Positions 45,617 to 58,275 of a stretch of DNA of 64,000 nucleotides are shown piece after piece (position 1 is the stretch's first letter; every line of letters begins with the position of its first letter). This DNA comes from Gnetum montanum. Lineage: Eukaryota > Streptophyta > Gnetopsida > Gnetales > Gnetaceae. The stretch spans positions 106,489 to 170,488 of the forward strand of contig MNCI01023742.1 of the NCBI GenBank assembly GCA_015680685.1, written 5' to 3'. Under the pieces are notes generated by a model, which was not told the origin of the DNA, did no database searches, and was given only the letters and a program-made list of their open reading frames with translations. The position numbers and the translations under genes are program-made.

Positions 45617-45899
45617 TATCCCCATGATTAATTTAAAACTCATCCTTAATTTCTTTACAAATTTGAGAAGGTATGAAATTATTGACTGATGATAAACATA
45701 TGACAAACATAAACAAACACTAAGTGCAAAAGTGTATGGATATACAATCATTATGAATTTTTTTTCTTTTGGTGTTCAAGACTAAAAAATTAAACACCAA
45801 GAAAAAATTGACAAATAAAATCCCTTTGATGATGTGAAGATTATGAAGAAGATTAAATAGTCCTAGGTAGTGGAGGCTCCTAAGGTTCCAAAGTACCTT

Positions 45900-48720
45900 C
45901 TCCTGCTTTAGGCACACACGGTGGTTAAGGCTATTGTGGTTGTCCTACTACAATTACAACTTGTGATGGAAGATAGAAAGTATCCAACAATGCTTTTATC
46001 TTCTCCTTCTTAATTCTAGTATTGTGCATGGTTAATGTAGTTTTGCCAATGTGGGCCAGAATGGGCACATTCCAAGGATAGGGCATTGTTGGAAACAACT
46101 TGTTGACATTGATGAACCAGGTAGTAAATTGTTTGCATTCAATGTTGAACATCCTAATTTCATTCTATAGTTCTTGATAATTGTTCATTCTTCTCACTAG
46201 GTTCTTAGTATTTGATCTTTGATTAGAAAATCTTGCCTTGAGAACTTTGAGTTTAGCATTTGTAGTCTCAAGCTTTTGCTTGGTTTCCTTGTGGTGCTTG
46301 AACTTTGCCTCATACAACAAGTTTGAGTTGGACATCTATTTTTTTGACCATGGCCATATACCAATAAAAATTACTAGGTTTTCATATGAGAGATTGGCAA
46401 GCTCCATGTATTCTATCATCTCTTCAATCTGCAACTCCTTCATGCAAATATTTTCTTTGTTATAGCCATCTATCTCATCAATGATAGGTTTCCATACCAC
46501 TTTTTCCTGCTGGATTTTCTTGAGGGTCTCATTAAATTTTTCCTTAGCCATTTGGATGTGTTTTTAATTAACTTCCTTCTATAGGCCAACTTGATCTCTA
46601 TAGTGATTCTTAACTCTCTTAAATTTGAGAGTCTCATTCTTCTAGGCGGCAATCTCAATTGTAGATTTTCTAACGTAAGTCATAGACTTCCTTCATAGAG
46701 AGATTTATATTTTTAGCTACCAATATCCTTAGTTTAGTGTTTACCCCCAACTAACTACTCCTAATATTGATGGATGAATTCTTGAATCTGGAGTTTTTTC
46801 ACATCAACATTTCATAGGCAATGATTCTCTACAGTCAACATCTCATTCTCTAAGCGTGTTTGGACCAAGTCCTTCTAAACTAAATATGTCTTGGCCTTGG
46901 CCATGCCCTGGTCAAAGACAACCATCATCATCCCCATATTAACCTATTTAAGTTTTCCTTCAAGCTATTGAAAATCTTCATCTCTTATCAGTGTAGGGTT
47001 GAGGAGCATAGGATCAACAAGGTAGGCTCCTAATTTAGCAACCTACATAACCAAGTATCCATTTTTCACTTGAGCTATTTTGAGTTTTCTTTTCAAAATG
47101 ATGCATTTTTCCTTTGCTATAAGAAGTTATGATTGGGTTGTAGTGATGTTATCTAGAAAATCAAAGATATCTAAAATTGGTTGCTTAGTTTCCACCAATT
47201 GGTCCAACAACTACTCATGCTAGGCTACACTCAATCCATTACTAATAGTTCCTTTGGATGTCTACACATCTCTTAGTGCAAAAACATCTAGTATATACAC
47301 CATAGGTGTATTTAGTGCTTTGAAAATTCGACCAAAAATCACTTTTGCTACTATCTCTTGCCCTTAATGCTACATCACCAAGATGGTTGCCCCCTCACCC
47401 TCCTTCAAGCACATTGAAAAGGTAGTGACACTCTCAAACGTTTTTAGGAATTGCTATTGTTGTGAGAGAGACATCATTACCTCTTAGGCACTAGGATTTA
47501 ACCTCATGGGCAACTAAATTCTTTGGGATGATAATATTGGCCCACCTTCCTCCATCTAAATGATTATTTGAGCCACTTCTTTGAGGTGACTTATTATAGG
47601 ATGGTATGTAGATGGATCCCCATCACTTGTTCCTACTTGCTGCTCCACTCGCACAAGGGATTCTCTCATATTTCATGTAGATGCTCAATGGTAACATGGG
47701 CCTTTGAGGTTGTTTCTTGAGTGGATGGTGGAGGTGGTAGTTTCTTTTCCTCTTCTTTGGACATGACAGGGGTCTTTTCTTTCATCATTTTAGACTAGGA
47801 TACAATGGGAATATGTCTAATTGTGTTATTTTCATAGTAGACTATCCCTACCATTTTACAAAGTTTTTTGATAAGGCATAGAAAGGGTAAGGTTTTCCTT
47901 CCATTTTCATTTTCCTTGAAGCACTTTATTATCTATAGATAGACTAGCTATGCAAGGTTTATAGAAAATTTTCCACTTAAGCTAAAACATGCATGGGTGG
48001 AGAAAGAAATCACCTTGCTAGGCCTCATGTTTGGATTAAGGTGATAAGCTGCTATATTGAAGTATATGTGCTTCATTGGTGTGAGTGTCAAACTTCTTAT
48101 AGTCAACCCCATAACATTGTTGGGTCCACTTATTTTTGGCCTTTGGGTCTACTTGCATGGACATCTCTACCAAATGGATTCTAAAGTTAGGTAGATCAAG
48201 AGCTTGTGTAATAGCTTCTACTAAGTAGGATACTTGAATATCCTTGATTCTCACAATGGCTCCTACCTTTTTTTTTTCAAAAGAGATATATCTCTCCTAT
48301 GTACTAGTCCCCACTAGAAGTGATGATTTTCCACATGGGAGAGTTTTGCAACTGCATCTTAACTTTTGGTGGAGCATGTTCTAAGAATGGCCCAAAGTCC
48401 AATTCTTGGAGAACTAAGCATTAGACATCACAAGGCTTGATTGTATCAAGGTAGTCTTGTGTAAATATGACCTTAAGTCTTAGTATGGGCTCTGGTACCT
48501 CTCCTTAATGATATTGTTCAGTTGTAGCCTCATCTTTGAAAATCTACCAAACAAATTCCACTTTAGGCTTCTCTCAAAGAGGTCCTATTACATGAGTTTT
48601 TGTTGCCTACTCCTAGGCTTGTTCCTACTACTCCCTTCTAGCTTTAGGTTGTTTGTTCTTTTGTTGGGATGGTTCCTCTTCCTATGGCTATTTTAGTCTT
48701 TGTGTCATCTATAATCACAA
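45900..48720 (-). pseudogene. TE-8 extra ORF downstream of pol (envelope position), unknown product
   Basis: The minus strand here gives a long, stop-interrupted but coherent reading frame with no match that I recognise. Readable blocks include 'PEPILRLKVIFTQDYLDTI' and 'QELDFGPFLEHAPPKVKMQL' (48500-48350), 'VRIKDIQVSYLVEAITQAL' and 'RIHLVEMSMQVDPKAKNKW' (48254-48110), and helical, charge-rich stretches further on (46551-46336, 'ELQIEEMIEYMELANLSYEN'). Athila elements are known to carry an extra, envelope-like ORF at this place, but I see no clear signal peptide or transmembrane pair to call it envelope. The gag-only TE-1 lacks this block. Confidence 0.55.
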
Positions 48721-51010
48721 CATGACCTAGGATTAGCATTTAATGTGTAATTTAAAATAATTGAGATACCTTATCTCTTTGGAAAAGTTACACCTAGCTA
48801 AGTTGTGATCATGGTCGATTTGATCATTTCAATTATTATTTTATTCTTATTTTAATATTAATAAGTAATTTTAGGCTTATTAGAGTTTTTTGGAAGGGTT
48901 AAACTCTCAAAATTTGATGGTTTAATATTATTTTATTAATTAACCCTTTGGGGTAGTTAGAAAACTTTTTGTCAGAAACCTTAAGATTTGTGGCCCCCAC
49001 AACTAAAAGCATACCTCTAGTAGCTAAAGGATCAAAGAATGAAGTGATTTGGACAAACAATGTGAAAGTTATGGGCTCTGAAAAATTGCAAAAACTCCCC
49101 TATCAATTTGAAGCAAATGACAAAAATTCTCAAGTATTGGATAGTATTTATAGATTTTTTATGCTGCGTCAATGAAGCCTAATTGACAAGGCCTCATCGC
49201 TACAGTTATTGACAACCATTAAATTTGTCAAAATTAATAAAAAGAAATAAGTTTTTACATGAAATGAGGATCAAATGGAAGCCCAAAAATCCATAAACAT
49301 GATGAAAATATTAGAAGAGGGTTTTGAAGTTTAGAAAATTATGAAATGATTGGAGAATGAGATTTTATGAAGAAAAATGCCTTAAGGAGCGCATAGTGTG
49401 ATGCATGATGGAGTGCATGAAAGATGTGATTATAGCAACATCTAAGGGCAAGGAACTTAACTAACCAAACCATGAAATCTGCAAGTGGATTCTTCCCATA
49501 GCAATGCATGCCCTTTTTTCCTTTGCATAACCTCAACTAAGGTGTTCATCGGTCCCATAGTTGATTATTGGTTATGAAAAGTTAAGGGCCAAATCCAAAG
49601 AATTTATTGAAGAACTTCAACACATCAAACTAAGACATTGGATGAAAATATGGACAACTTGTAGTGAGGTGAGTTATGAAAGCATCAATGAATGATAGAG
49701 AGAGTGGAATGGAGTTCTTGATCCTGGTCACATGAAGTCCCTTATGAAATTTGTGGTTAAATGACCTGCTAGAGTCCATCCTTAGTTCAAACCAAAACCA
49801 ACCATGTTTAGTGATTTTGCATTATCACTCTAAGATCAATCCATCCCCTTAAGACACAATAATGCTCCCATAGATCAAACATCATTCTTTTTAGAGAAGA
49901 AAAGAGAACAAGAAAGTGAGAAAGGACCTTAGTTAGAGGAGACCTTCAGGCATGGGGAACATATCTTTCTAGTCCCATAACTAGTTCTTGTAGCCTATTT
50001 ATTATGTCTAAGGGGTGTGCTTTGAATTTTCATAATTTTTTTTTTGATTTTTGGATGAAAACCCCACCATGCAAAGGCTTATTCAACTTCTTGTTATTAG
50101 TTGACATGGAACTTTAAGAGATTCATGAAAAACACACTTGCACTAAAGATGGTAGAAGGTATAGAGATCTTTGAATCCCTTTGAAGTCACACCCTTTTTA
50201 AGCCTTTGAATCCTTCCCAAGTCTAGAAACTACTAGGGTCACAAGTTCGTTAAGGTTTTACCAATGAAAAGAAACCTCATGTTTCCCAAACAAGAGAAAC
50301 CATAGATTTTATGGATGGGTGGATGATGTGGACTCACTACTTGTTCAATGAAAAAGAAACTTTATCTTAGTTATCAGTCATCAAAATTCAAAAATAGAAA
50401 CCAAACATTAGTAATAAAAAATGTTAAGTACAAGTCACCATTAGCAAATAGCTATAGCATCACTATGTCCCGTTGACAATAAAGAACTTTATTAGTAAAA
50501 ATCATGAGAGAATAACACCAAAATAGAATAAAATATATAAGAAATTGTCAAATATTCAAGAAAGATAAAATTTACTAATGATGTTGTAAAACAAAAATTA
50601 GAAAAATTTATAAAGTAAAAACAAAAAGGTGTAAAGGCGTAAAATAAAAAGTTGTAAAAATAACATAGTGTAAAAAACCATGAAAAAATAAAAAGATGAA
50701 AAATTGTGGAGCCACTATAATGGTTAGCATGGATGGCCATATTTCCCATGACTAAGTTGTAAGGAGGAGATTTGAAAAATTAACCATGGTTGTCCATTTG
50801 ATGAGCCATTTGTTGTATTAGCTTACTTAGGTTTATGGAAAGATTTCAGAGATATTATAAAGCCATTTGTTGCATGTTGACTAACTACTTTTTTTTTGGG
50901 CTCTCATGTTTCTAGATTAACATGGCCCCAAATGGAAAGGTTTCATAGATATTATAAAGCCCCTCCCACAACATTTAAATTTTTTTCTTTTGAGGTACAT
51001 GTGTGGAGTT
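48721..51010 (-). other. TE-8 non-coding region between integrase and the extra ORF
   Basis: No gene is supported. 49920-50110 and 50280-50460 align with 4540-4760 and 4920-5100 of TE-1. 50700-50800 encodes a short piece resembling the end of the TE-1 gag tail ('LVMGNM' versus 'LVMGDI'). The rest is AT-rich. Confidence 0.5.
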
Positions 51011-53215
51011 CTAGTAGAGGACCTTGTCTCCAGGTTGAAATTTTACTTTTTGTATTCTAAGGTCATGGTGCTTTCTGTTGAATGCCTTGTGCATTTTATT
51101 CAAGGATAGGGCTACCAATTCATTTTCATCTAGCACATTTGGATTGATTAATATTTCTTTTAGTGCTAGGCTAAATTCAACATCCAAGTCACATGTTGTT
51201 GAAAGTGTATGGAACTCAGATTGGATAGGTAGAGCTGGTAATTTTCCATACACTAGCTCATAAGAAGAGTAGCGTATAGGAATTTTTCATGTTTAGTAGT
51301 ATGTCTGAAGAGCATCATTTAGTTTTGTGATCTAGTCTCTCATATATTTGTTAATAGTTCTCATTAGGATCTTTGTGATCTGCCTATTAGCAACTTTTGC
51401 TTGACTATTGGCTTATAGGTGGTAGGGTGTTATTAGTTCATGTTCAACGCCAAAGTGTTGCATAAGCTTGTGAAAGGTAGTTCCTATAACATGCATTTTA
51501 TTATAAAAAATTAGTGCACGTGGCATCCCAAACTTGTTTACAACATTTTGTTGTACAAACCATGTAGCAGTAGACTATGTACAATCAATGATAGTTACTA
51601 CTTCTGCCATTTTGTGTAGTAATTAACAATGATGATTATGTACGCCTTTCTATTAGTCATGGGCATGATGGAACCCATGAAGTTGATGTCCCAGATGTCA
51701 AAGGATTTCAATGGTTGAATCCACTATTGAGATCCTTCCATTTGAGCAATCATCCCACCATCTCTTTGACAGTGTTCACAAGAGTGGACAAATTGGTGGG
51801 CATCCCTAAAGATGGTTTTCCAATAATATCCTACCATCAAGATCTTAATGGCCATGTGTCTCTAAGCAAAGTGGCCCCCATAAGGAACCTCATGTGCATC
51901 TTGGAGAATGTGCAGTTGATCAACATCAAGTACACACTAATAAACTAGGCCATCAATGCACACCTTATAAAGTTGTTTGTTGATTTTCATGAAGACTTGG
52001 CCTAATAAAGAAACTATTATTTACTCATGTAGTCTAGATCTTGTAGCATCTCTTGAGTGAGAAGATAAGTGAGGATGTAATCATATCATTTTAGTTCATC
52101 GGGCACTTGTTCATTTATTGCACCTATAAAGAGGAGTTCATTAGGAAATTGGTTAGAGAGTGGGCTGTCCTCCTCTTTGTTATCTCATCCTAAGCAAGAT
52201 AAGTGATTAATGATCACATTCTTAGTTTCCTTTTAGTCCACCATTGTAAGATCAAATTCCTACATGATCATCAATCATCGTCTGATACGAGGGCTTGCCA
52301 TTGGCTTGTTCATGAGGAACCAAACGACACTATGGTCAATGTGCATAAATACTTTGTATCCAAGCACATAGTTCCTAAACTTCTATAGAGCGTACACCAC
52401 TAGTATTAGTTCTTTTTTGTTGTGGTGTAATTCAACTATGCACCCACATTGCTTTGACTTATGAGGTGGATTTAATATGGATGTTTCTTGTTGTCCAACT
52501 ATGTAAGCATGACTCCCAAGGCATAATTTGATGTGTCTATCATTATATGAAATTTTCTAAACTAGTCAGTTGCTCATAGAATTAGAATCTCTACAATTTT
52601 CTACTTGAGGCTCTAGAATGCATTTTCACATTCCTTGGTACAAATGAATAGAGAATCTTTCTTTGTAAGCTTGACCAAAAATTTTATGATAGAGAAATTT
52701 TCTATAAAATTCCAATAGTAGCTAGTGTGTCCAAGGAATAACCAAACATATTTAATTATTTTCAATTGGTTAGTTTTTCCTTGGATGACCCTTATCCTTT
52801 TAGGATCTATCTCAATCCCTACCTAAGAAATTCTATGCCCCAATACAATGTCCTCCTAGACAATTAGAAGGTTCTTCTACCAATTGAGCTAAAGATTCAT
52901 TTCCACACAACTTTTAAGCACTTGCTCAAGGTTGTCTAAGGCTTTCTCAAATGTAGGGCCATAGGTGGAGAAGTCATTTATGAAGAATTCCACCCCACTA
53001 CTAATTTGTTACTAAAAAATGCTCAAGATCATGCATTAAAAAGCTATAGGAGCATTGCACATACCATAGGGCATCATTTAAATGCAAAAGTTTCTAAAGG
53101 ATTCATAAATGTTGTTTTGGCTTGATCCTCTAATGCAATTTGGATTTGGTTATAGCCACTATAACCATCAAGAATGTTGTAATAGTAATGCCCAAATATA
53201 GTATCCTCCCTCTTT
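51011..53215 (-). pseudogene. pol: TE-8 pol remnant: RT, RNase H, integrase
   Basis: The RT begins abruptly with 'DTIFGHYYYNILDGYSGYNQ' then 'IQIALEDQAKTTF' (53210-53074), the Athila-type LDGYSGYNQI block. Much of the RT palm and RNase H to about 52000 is readable only in fragments. Integrase is recognised at about 51715-51420 by 'FDIWDINFMGSIMP', 'VNKFGMPRALIF' and 'FGVEHELITPYH'. The C-terminal integrase segment (51253-51011) has 'MHKAFNRKHHDLRIQ' and 'KVKFQPGDKVLY'. The same blocks occur on the plus strand in TE-10, so the two belong to one family. The first catalytic aspartate of integrase appears as N (DIN for DID/DFM context). Many stops are present. Confidence 0.8.
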
Positions 53216-53579
53216 TGAGGTAGTGCATTGCTATTCTCAAATTCTATTACATTTATCAAGCATTTCTCTTTGGCATTTAGTTCAATGATTGTACTTTCTT
53301 ACTGTTTCATACATACTTGCACGTTCGCGTCATTATTCTCAGGCTGGGACATCCTGCTACACTCTAGCTAAGCCCGACCAGATGCCCACTCATAATGTAG
53401 TATAAACTCTTTTCACACAAGATCATTTGAGCATCATGTAAGTCCCTATTTGATTAATAAGACCATTCAGGACACCCTATTTCCATTTTCTCTAGCACGA
53501 CACTTACACGGATTCGGGGTTAGGCTGTGCACCTAATAACCTCTCTGTGTTCTAGCCACTGATGTTTTTAGTCGCTATA
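53216..53579 (+). repeat. TE-9 5' LTR, truncated
   Basis: It aligns with the last 364 bases of the right LTR ('tgctattctcaaattcta' near the start, 'gtcgcta-a' at the end). U3 and the TATA box are missing, so this element cannot be transcribed from its own 5' LTR. Confidence 0.75.
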
Positions 53580-53584
53580 GTTTT

Positions 53585-53601
53585 TGGCGCTAGAAGGAGG
53601 G
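53585..53601 (+). promoter_or_regulatory. TE-9 primer binding site
   Basis: TGGCGCTAGAAGGAGGG follows the LTR by five bases, as in TE-6. Confidence 0.85.
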
Positions 53602-53891
53602 CATGAACCATTTCTATCTACATTTTTAATTAGCACTTAGTCAAAACTCTGGATGTTCTAGAGAGCATAACAACTTCTTAGAGTGTACCGAGTGTAGCAC
53701 TAGAGTTGGCCATTTTTAGCAGTTTTCACACTTAGAATTTTTTTTCTACATTTTCATATTTAGCATTTTTTTCTTTCATTTTTTGCACTTATCCCTTTTC
53801 CTACTACCAGCAGATTTAGTCCTTTTTTTCTCATTTTCAAAGTTAGCCATTTTCTATAAATAGTAATTTTCACAACCCAATTTGTGAATAT

Positions 53892-56800
53892 GAATCCAGA
53901 TCAACCTTCCACATCAATGTCTAACACATTTGATACCACAATCCAGCCAAATCGTGCCACACTAAGCCTTGAAAAATACAATTTCATTTGTGCCAAAATG
54001 CAAGCAGGACTACCAATAGATTACCTTGAGTTGGAGGTACAATAGGACTATGAGCGAGTCCACGAGAATGGACAGGAGTACAACCCCTTCTTGTTTGACA
54101 TAATTTCACTTACGGAGTCCTACCACTAGTTGTTGTCTCTACTTATCCATGAAAACAAGCATGATACAAGGACAACCTACGAGAAAGCCTCATAGGAGGA
54201 AGAAGATAAGTTTGAGGCCCACTCCAAGCATGAGAGCCCCCTCCACACTATCTTCCAACAACCACCCCCTAGTATAGTCCCTCCTCGGTTTGGTCCATCC
54301 ATCCTCTCTGAGATGGTGAAGATGCCAATTTAGCCTTCCTCACAAGAAACTAATGCATTTTCCCAACACTATGCTCATGTAGGGGCCACTTCCCAGCCCT
54401 AGACAACATCGGCATCCTACATCCCACCTATCTCATTGGTGTCTACGGTGTCTGTCCAACCCACTTGTGTGTGGCCTACTTCAATCACCGCATCCATCGC
54501 TCAGCCAACACATCAACAACTATCTGCTATGACATTAAACTAGAAACAACTGTCCACTATGATATTAAACTGGCAAACCCCACAACCAATAATTCTGCCC
54601 TATGCTATGCAACCAACCCAAGCCTAGCCAATGCAACTGGCTGGCACATCCCCAAGCTTGGATCAGGCATTCCAGCTAATCTAAAGCTTGATGGAGGAGA
54701 TCAAGAGACTTAAGGCTACCTCCTCTGACACCATCAAGGTGGTGGAATTCTATGGAGATGACCCCATAAGTCCTATGGTACCACCCCTAACTCTTCCAAC
54801 TGGGGCCCAACTATGTTAATTTACAAGTACAAAGAAGAAGGGGATCCCAATGCATACTTGGTTACATTTTGATCTGAATGCCTAATCCTTCAAGCTTGGC
54901 CACACACCATCATGCACGTGTTTCCCATGTCACTCACTGGCAAGGCCTTGGATTGGTATTGCACACTCCCCAAGGCCTCAATCTCCTCTTTGGAGGATCT
55001 CATAAGCAAGTTTTTGACACGCTTTAGGTACAACCTAAAGCTTGAAGCAACCCTTGACCAACTTATGCAAGTTAAATAGGGGCCTCTAGAGCCCATGCCA
55101 AAATTCCTCCAATGTTAGAATGCTATATTGAGTGAAATGCATGAACCCCTAGTGGAGGCACATCTACTGGCCATCTTTAAAGGTGCAGTAAATGACTTTA
55201 TTAAGTCCAAACTGTATTATATAGCCCCAAAGTCTCTTAGCCAAGCCTTTTCCTAAAGAAAAAAGCATAGAGGAAGCAACATAAGCTAGAAATGACCTAG
55301 CTTATGTGGCCTACAGAACCAACATGCTCACAAGAAAAACACAACAGTTACTGCAAGAAAAAAAGCAACCAACTGGGGCCCAACAACTAACCAACCCAAA
55401 GCTCTAGCTAACAAAACCACCAACTTTTGTGCCAACTCACCTACATCGGTAGGGGCCACCCCAAGGCCCAACTTTCAGTGCAAGCACCGCTCAAAGTATA
55501 CACCACTACCAATGCAGCCCTCTAAACTACTGGAGAAACTTTTGAAATCCAAGAAAATCCAACACAAACATGTATCAATGATTACTCATCAAAAACATGA
55601 TAGGTACTGTGAACTACTAAGGAATCCCACATTAGCAGTACCAAATGATCCCCTGGTCCCACAACATTTTAAATTGAACCAATACTGCCATTACCATCAA
55701 TTAACTGGTCATAGTACAGACAATTTTTGTGCTTTGCAAGATGACCTACAAAGAATGATAGATCGAGGCCAACTAGTGATCAACACAGTAAGTCAATCCA
55801 ACATAGAAGATGTCTCCTATGTCATAAATTCCATTAGCATAGGTGGCAATCCCAAACCTATGCAACCTTTTGTGATCCCTGTGCCTCCTAGCAAGGCAAG
55901 GATTCCCTCTGCCTCCACAAACAAGAGGCCTCCCTTTATTATCAAAGTGCCACTTCAGGCACCTACAACACCCTTTTTGGTCAAAATTCTAAACCAATCA
56001 TCTGCGAAGACGTTAAATTGACATGATGCGGCAACAACAAATGCTAAGAAACCTTTCTTCATCAAGGTGTCATAACAAGTTAGTCACACAACAACCCCTA
56101 CAATAACTTCTAAACCACCATTTATCATAAGGATGCCAGAATGTGATGGCCCCTTACCTACCCAAAGCCCTATAGTGTGCAAAATATCGATCCCTCCTTC
56201 CTCAAGGGTCGACTCCACTAGCAACCCAGGTGGGCCCACCAAATGGAAATGCAAGAGGAAAAACGAGCAACTCACAACTGCCATGGCTGAAGTAGAGGCC
56301 ACAACTAGCAAGCAACAACAAAGCACTGGGGCCCCTACCCCCAAGTAGGCCATGCAAACGAAGCCTAAGTCCACTTTACAAGAGATCTGTCTCTCAAACC
56401 ACATGGACAGAATCAAGGCCAACACAATGACTATTGACAAGGACTTCATAGTTACATTAACCCAGTGAAACAAGCACTCAAGCAAAAGAACACAACGTTG
56501 AGCTTGTACGACCTAGTCATGACCTCATCTGCTCATTGCCAAGCATTGGCCCCGATCTTGGCCTCTATTCCTGTTATGAAGGATATCCTCGCAAATGAGA
56601 CATCCATCCATGCAATGATGTTACCCCCCATACCACAAAAATTGGGTTCAGCAACCTTAACATTTTGCGATGATGCAGTCAAAGCCAACCCTGCACGAGG
56701 TGACTACTACTCCACTATCCATCAACATTCGTGTTGGATAGTGCACCATCCACAGAGTGCATGTTGATGATGGTGTAGCAACAAATGTAGTCTTGTACTC

Positions 56801-57248
56801 TATCATTGAAAAACTAGGCCTTGTGGATAAAATCAGGCCAACTAAAACCACGTGTCTAAAATCCTTGAATGAATCATGTATCACAGTTAAGGGTACAATC
56901 AACTTAGCCTTTGTGGCAGGAGAGAAATCCCCCACTAGTGCAGATTTCTTTATCATAGAGGAGATGCCAGGTTTCAACATGATTCTAGGTAGGCCTTAGC
57001 TAGCCCAACTATGCACCATCTCCTCTCCCATCCACCAAGAAATCCACCTTCCATATGAAGGTTGTCAAGTTATCATCCATGGTGATAATGCTTCCTCTTC
57101 GACTATCCACAACATAGACATGGCACAAGTTTTAGAAGAAGAGTTTCTTGATGGTACACCTATAATAACCAATGTAGTGCTTAAGGCTAACACACCCAAA
57201 CGAGTGGTTGAAGCTTCCCAGAGGATCCTAAGCTTGCACACTCCCTAA
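53892..57248 (+). pseudogene. gag-pro: TE-9 gag-protease
   Basis: It starts at ATG with 'MNPDQPSTSMSNTFDTT'. The frame is punctuated by many stops. 'VVEFYGDDPISPMVPPLTLP' (about 54730-54795) matches the TE-6 capsid start. 55512-56021 holds the CxxH...H box region 'NQYCHYHQLTGHSTDNFCAL' and 'LQRMIDRGQLV'. Next come several P-[FI]-[IV]-[IV]-[KR]-[VI]-P repeats ('PPFIIKVP', 'PFVIPVP', 'PPFIIRMP'). 56465-56999 carries 'KQKNTTLSLYDLVMTSSAHC' and the protease 'HVDDGVATNVVLYSIIEKL' with 'FNMILGRP'. The active-site triad reads DDG instead of DSG or DTG. No RT follows. Gag of this copy could in principle have been supplied to or used by other family members, but it is now dead. Confidence 0.8.
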
Positions 57249-57694
57249 TCCATGCCTGGTTAGGAAGCAAATACATGACCAAGACTTTCCCTTGGTGCCT
57301 ACCTACCCTTTGCCTCCACTTGCCATGCATTTTTTACTTTTTTTTACATTGCACTAGCCTATGCGTTTACATTTTGCCTGCTCACTTAGACCACACATTT
57401 TTCTTTTTTTACACATTTTTCAACTTAGTTTACACATTGCATTTGAAAAACATCAAACTTAAAAAAATAAACATAAAACTACAAAAACACATGGCCCAAA
57501 AAGGCCTTAAACTAGCCTATGGTCCAGAATGGCCTAAAACTACCACTTTTGCATTGTTTTTCTTTCATTCATACATTTTAACTCTATTTACAATAGGTGT
57601 TGCTTGATGTTGTTTTCTTTCTAGTTGATTTTTGCATGATCTTGCAGGCACATAGCATGACCATGCATGCAGGATCACACCTTACACAACCAAG
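57249..57694 (+). other. TE-9 region between protease and the repeat array
   Basis: T-rich and A-rich sequence is followed by 'ggcccaaaaaggccttaaac' (57491-57510), a motif also present beside the TE-6 antisense gene (33085-33115, opposite strand). A plus-strand frame (57275-57607) is open but looks non-coding. Confidence 0.5.
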
Positions 57695-58275
57695 GTAAGC
57701 ACTAGTCCACTATGACTATAAACTGGCATAAATAGTCTATTATGACTATAAACTAGCATAGACAGTCTGTTATGACTATAAACTGGCATAGACAGTCCGC
57801 TATGACTATAAACTAGCACAACTCGTCCTTGGGTCATGATGTTAAACTAGCACAAAAGCTCATCCTTGGGTCATGACATTAAACTGCCACAACATCCACT
57901 ATCCACTATGACATTAAACTAGCATTCAACAGTCTACTAGGTGTATAAACTAGCACATCATGGTCTTCTAGGACTTTAAACTGGCATGTTGCTGATCTGA
58001 TTTGAGCACCTGCCATTGGTGAAACCCTTAGGGCACTTTCAGCATTCTTTCCTCTCACCATTCTATTAATTTTTTAGAGCACTGGCCATTAGTGCAACCT
58101 TAAGAGAACTCACAACATTGTCTCCTTGGAACCTTCAGAGCACTTGACACTGGCACAACATTTGACACATTTACTGCATCTTCACATCTAGCACCTACAA
58201 CATCTTCACATCTGACATTTGCACTTGTATTTCACGTTTTGTGTTTTTCTTGTCTTCTCTGAGTTGTGTTTGTAG
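57695..58275 (+). other. Putative 3' untranslated intron of TE-9 with AAACTAG array
   Basis: Donor CCAAG|GTAAGC and acceptor TTGTGTTTGTAG|GATGA delimit 581 bases. Within it, 'tatgactataaactagca' units recur about ten times (57708-57985). The flanking exon sequence and size match TE-6. Confidence 0.55.

Larger units (their letters stand above)
44736..53215 (-). mobile_element. TE-8: Athila-like element with degraded pol and extra ORF, 5' part missing
   Basis: The left LTR (44736-45616) is of the TE-1 family (TGATGAGTGG...CTCATCA). Its adjacent minus-strand polypurine tract shows that it is the 3' LTR. Reading leftward from 53215 are a truncated RT, RNase H remnants, integrase (about 51960-51011), a non-coding stretch homologous to TE-1 (49920-50760), an extra ORF (48720-45900) and the LTR. 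Gag, protease, the N-terminal RT and the 5' LTR are missing because the RT stops at about 53205, where the truncated LTR of TE-9 begins. Confidence 0.8.

Noticed and set aside
48036-48254. Calling the TE-8 extra ORF an envelope protein
   Set aside because: The position fits, but no signal peptide, fusion peptide or membrane anchor can be seen in the decayed sequence.
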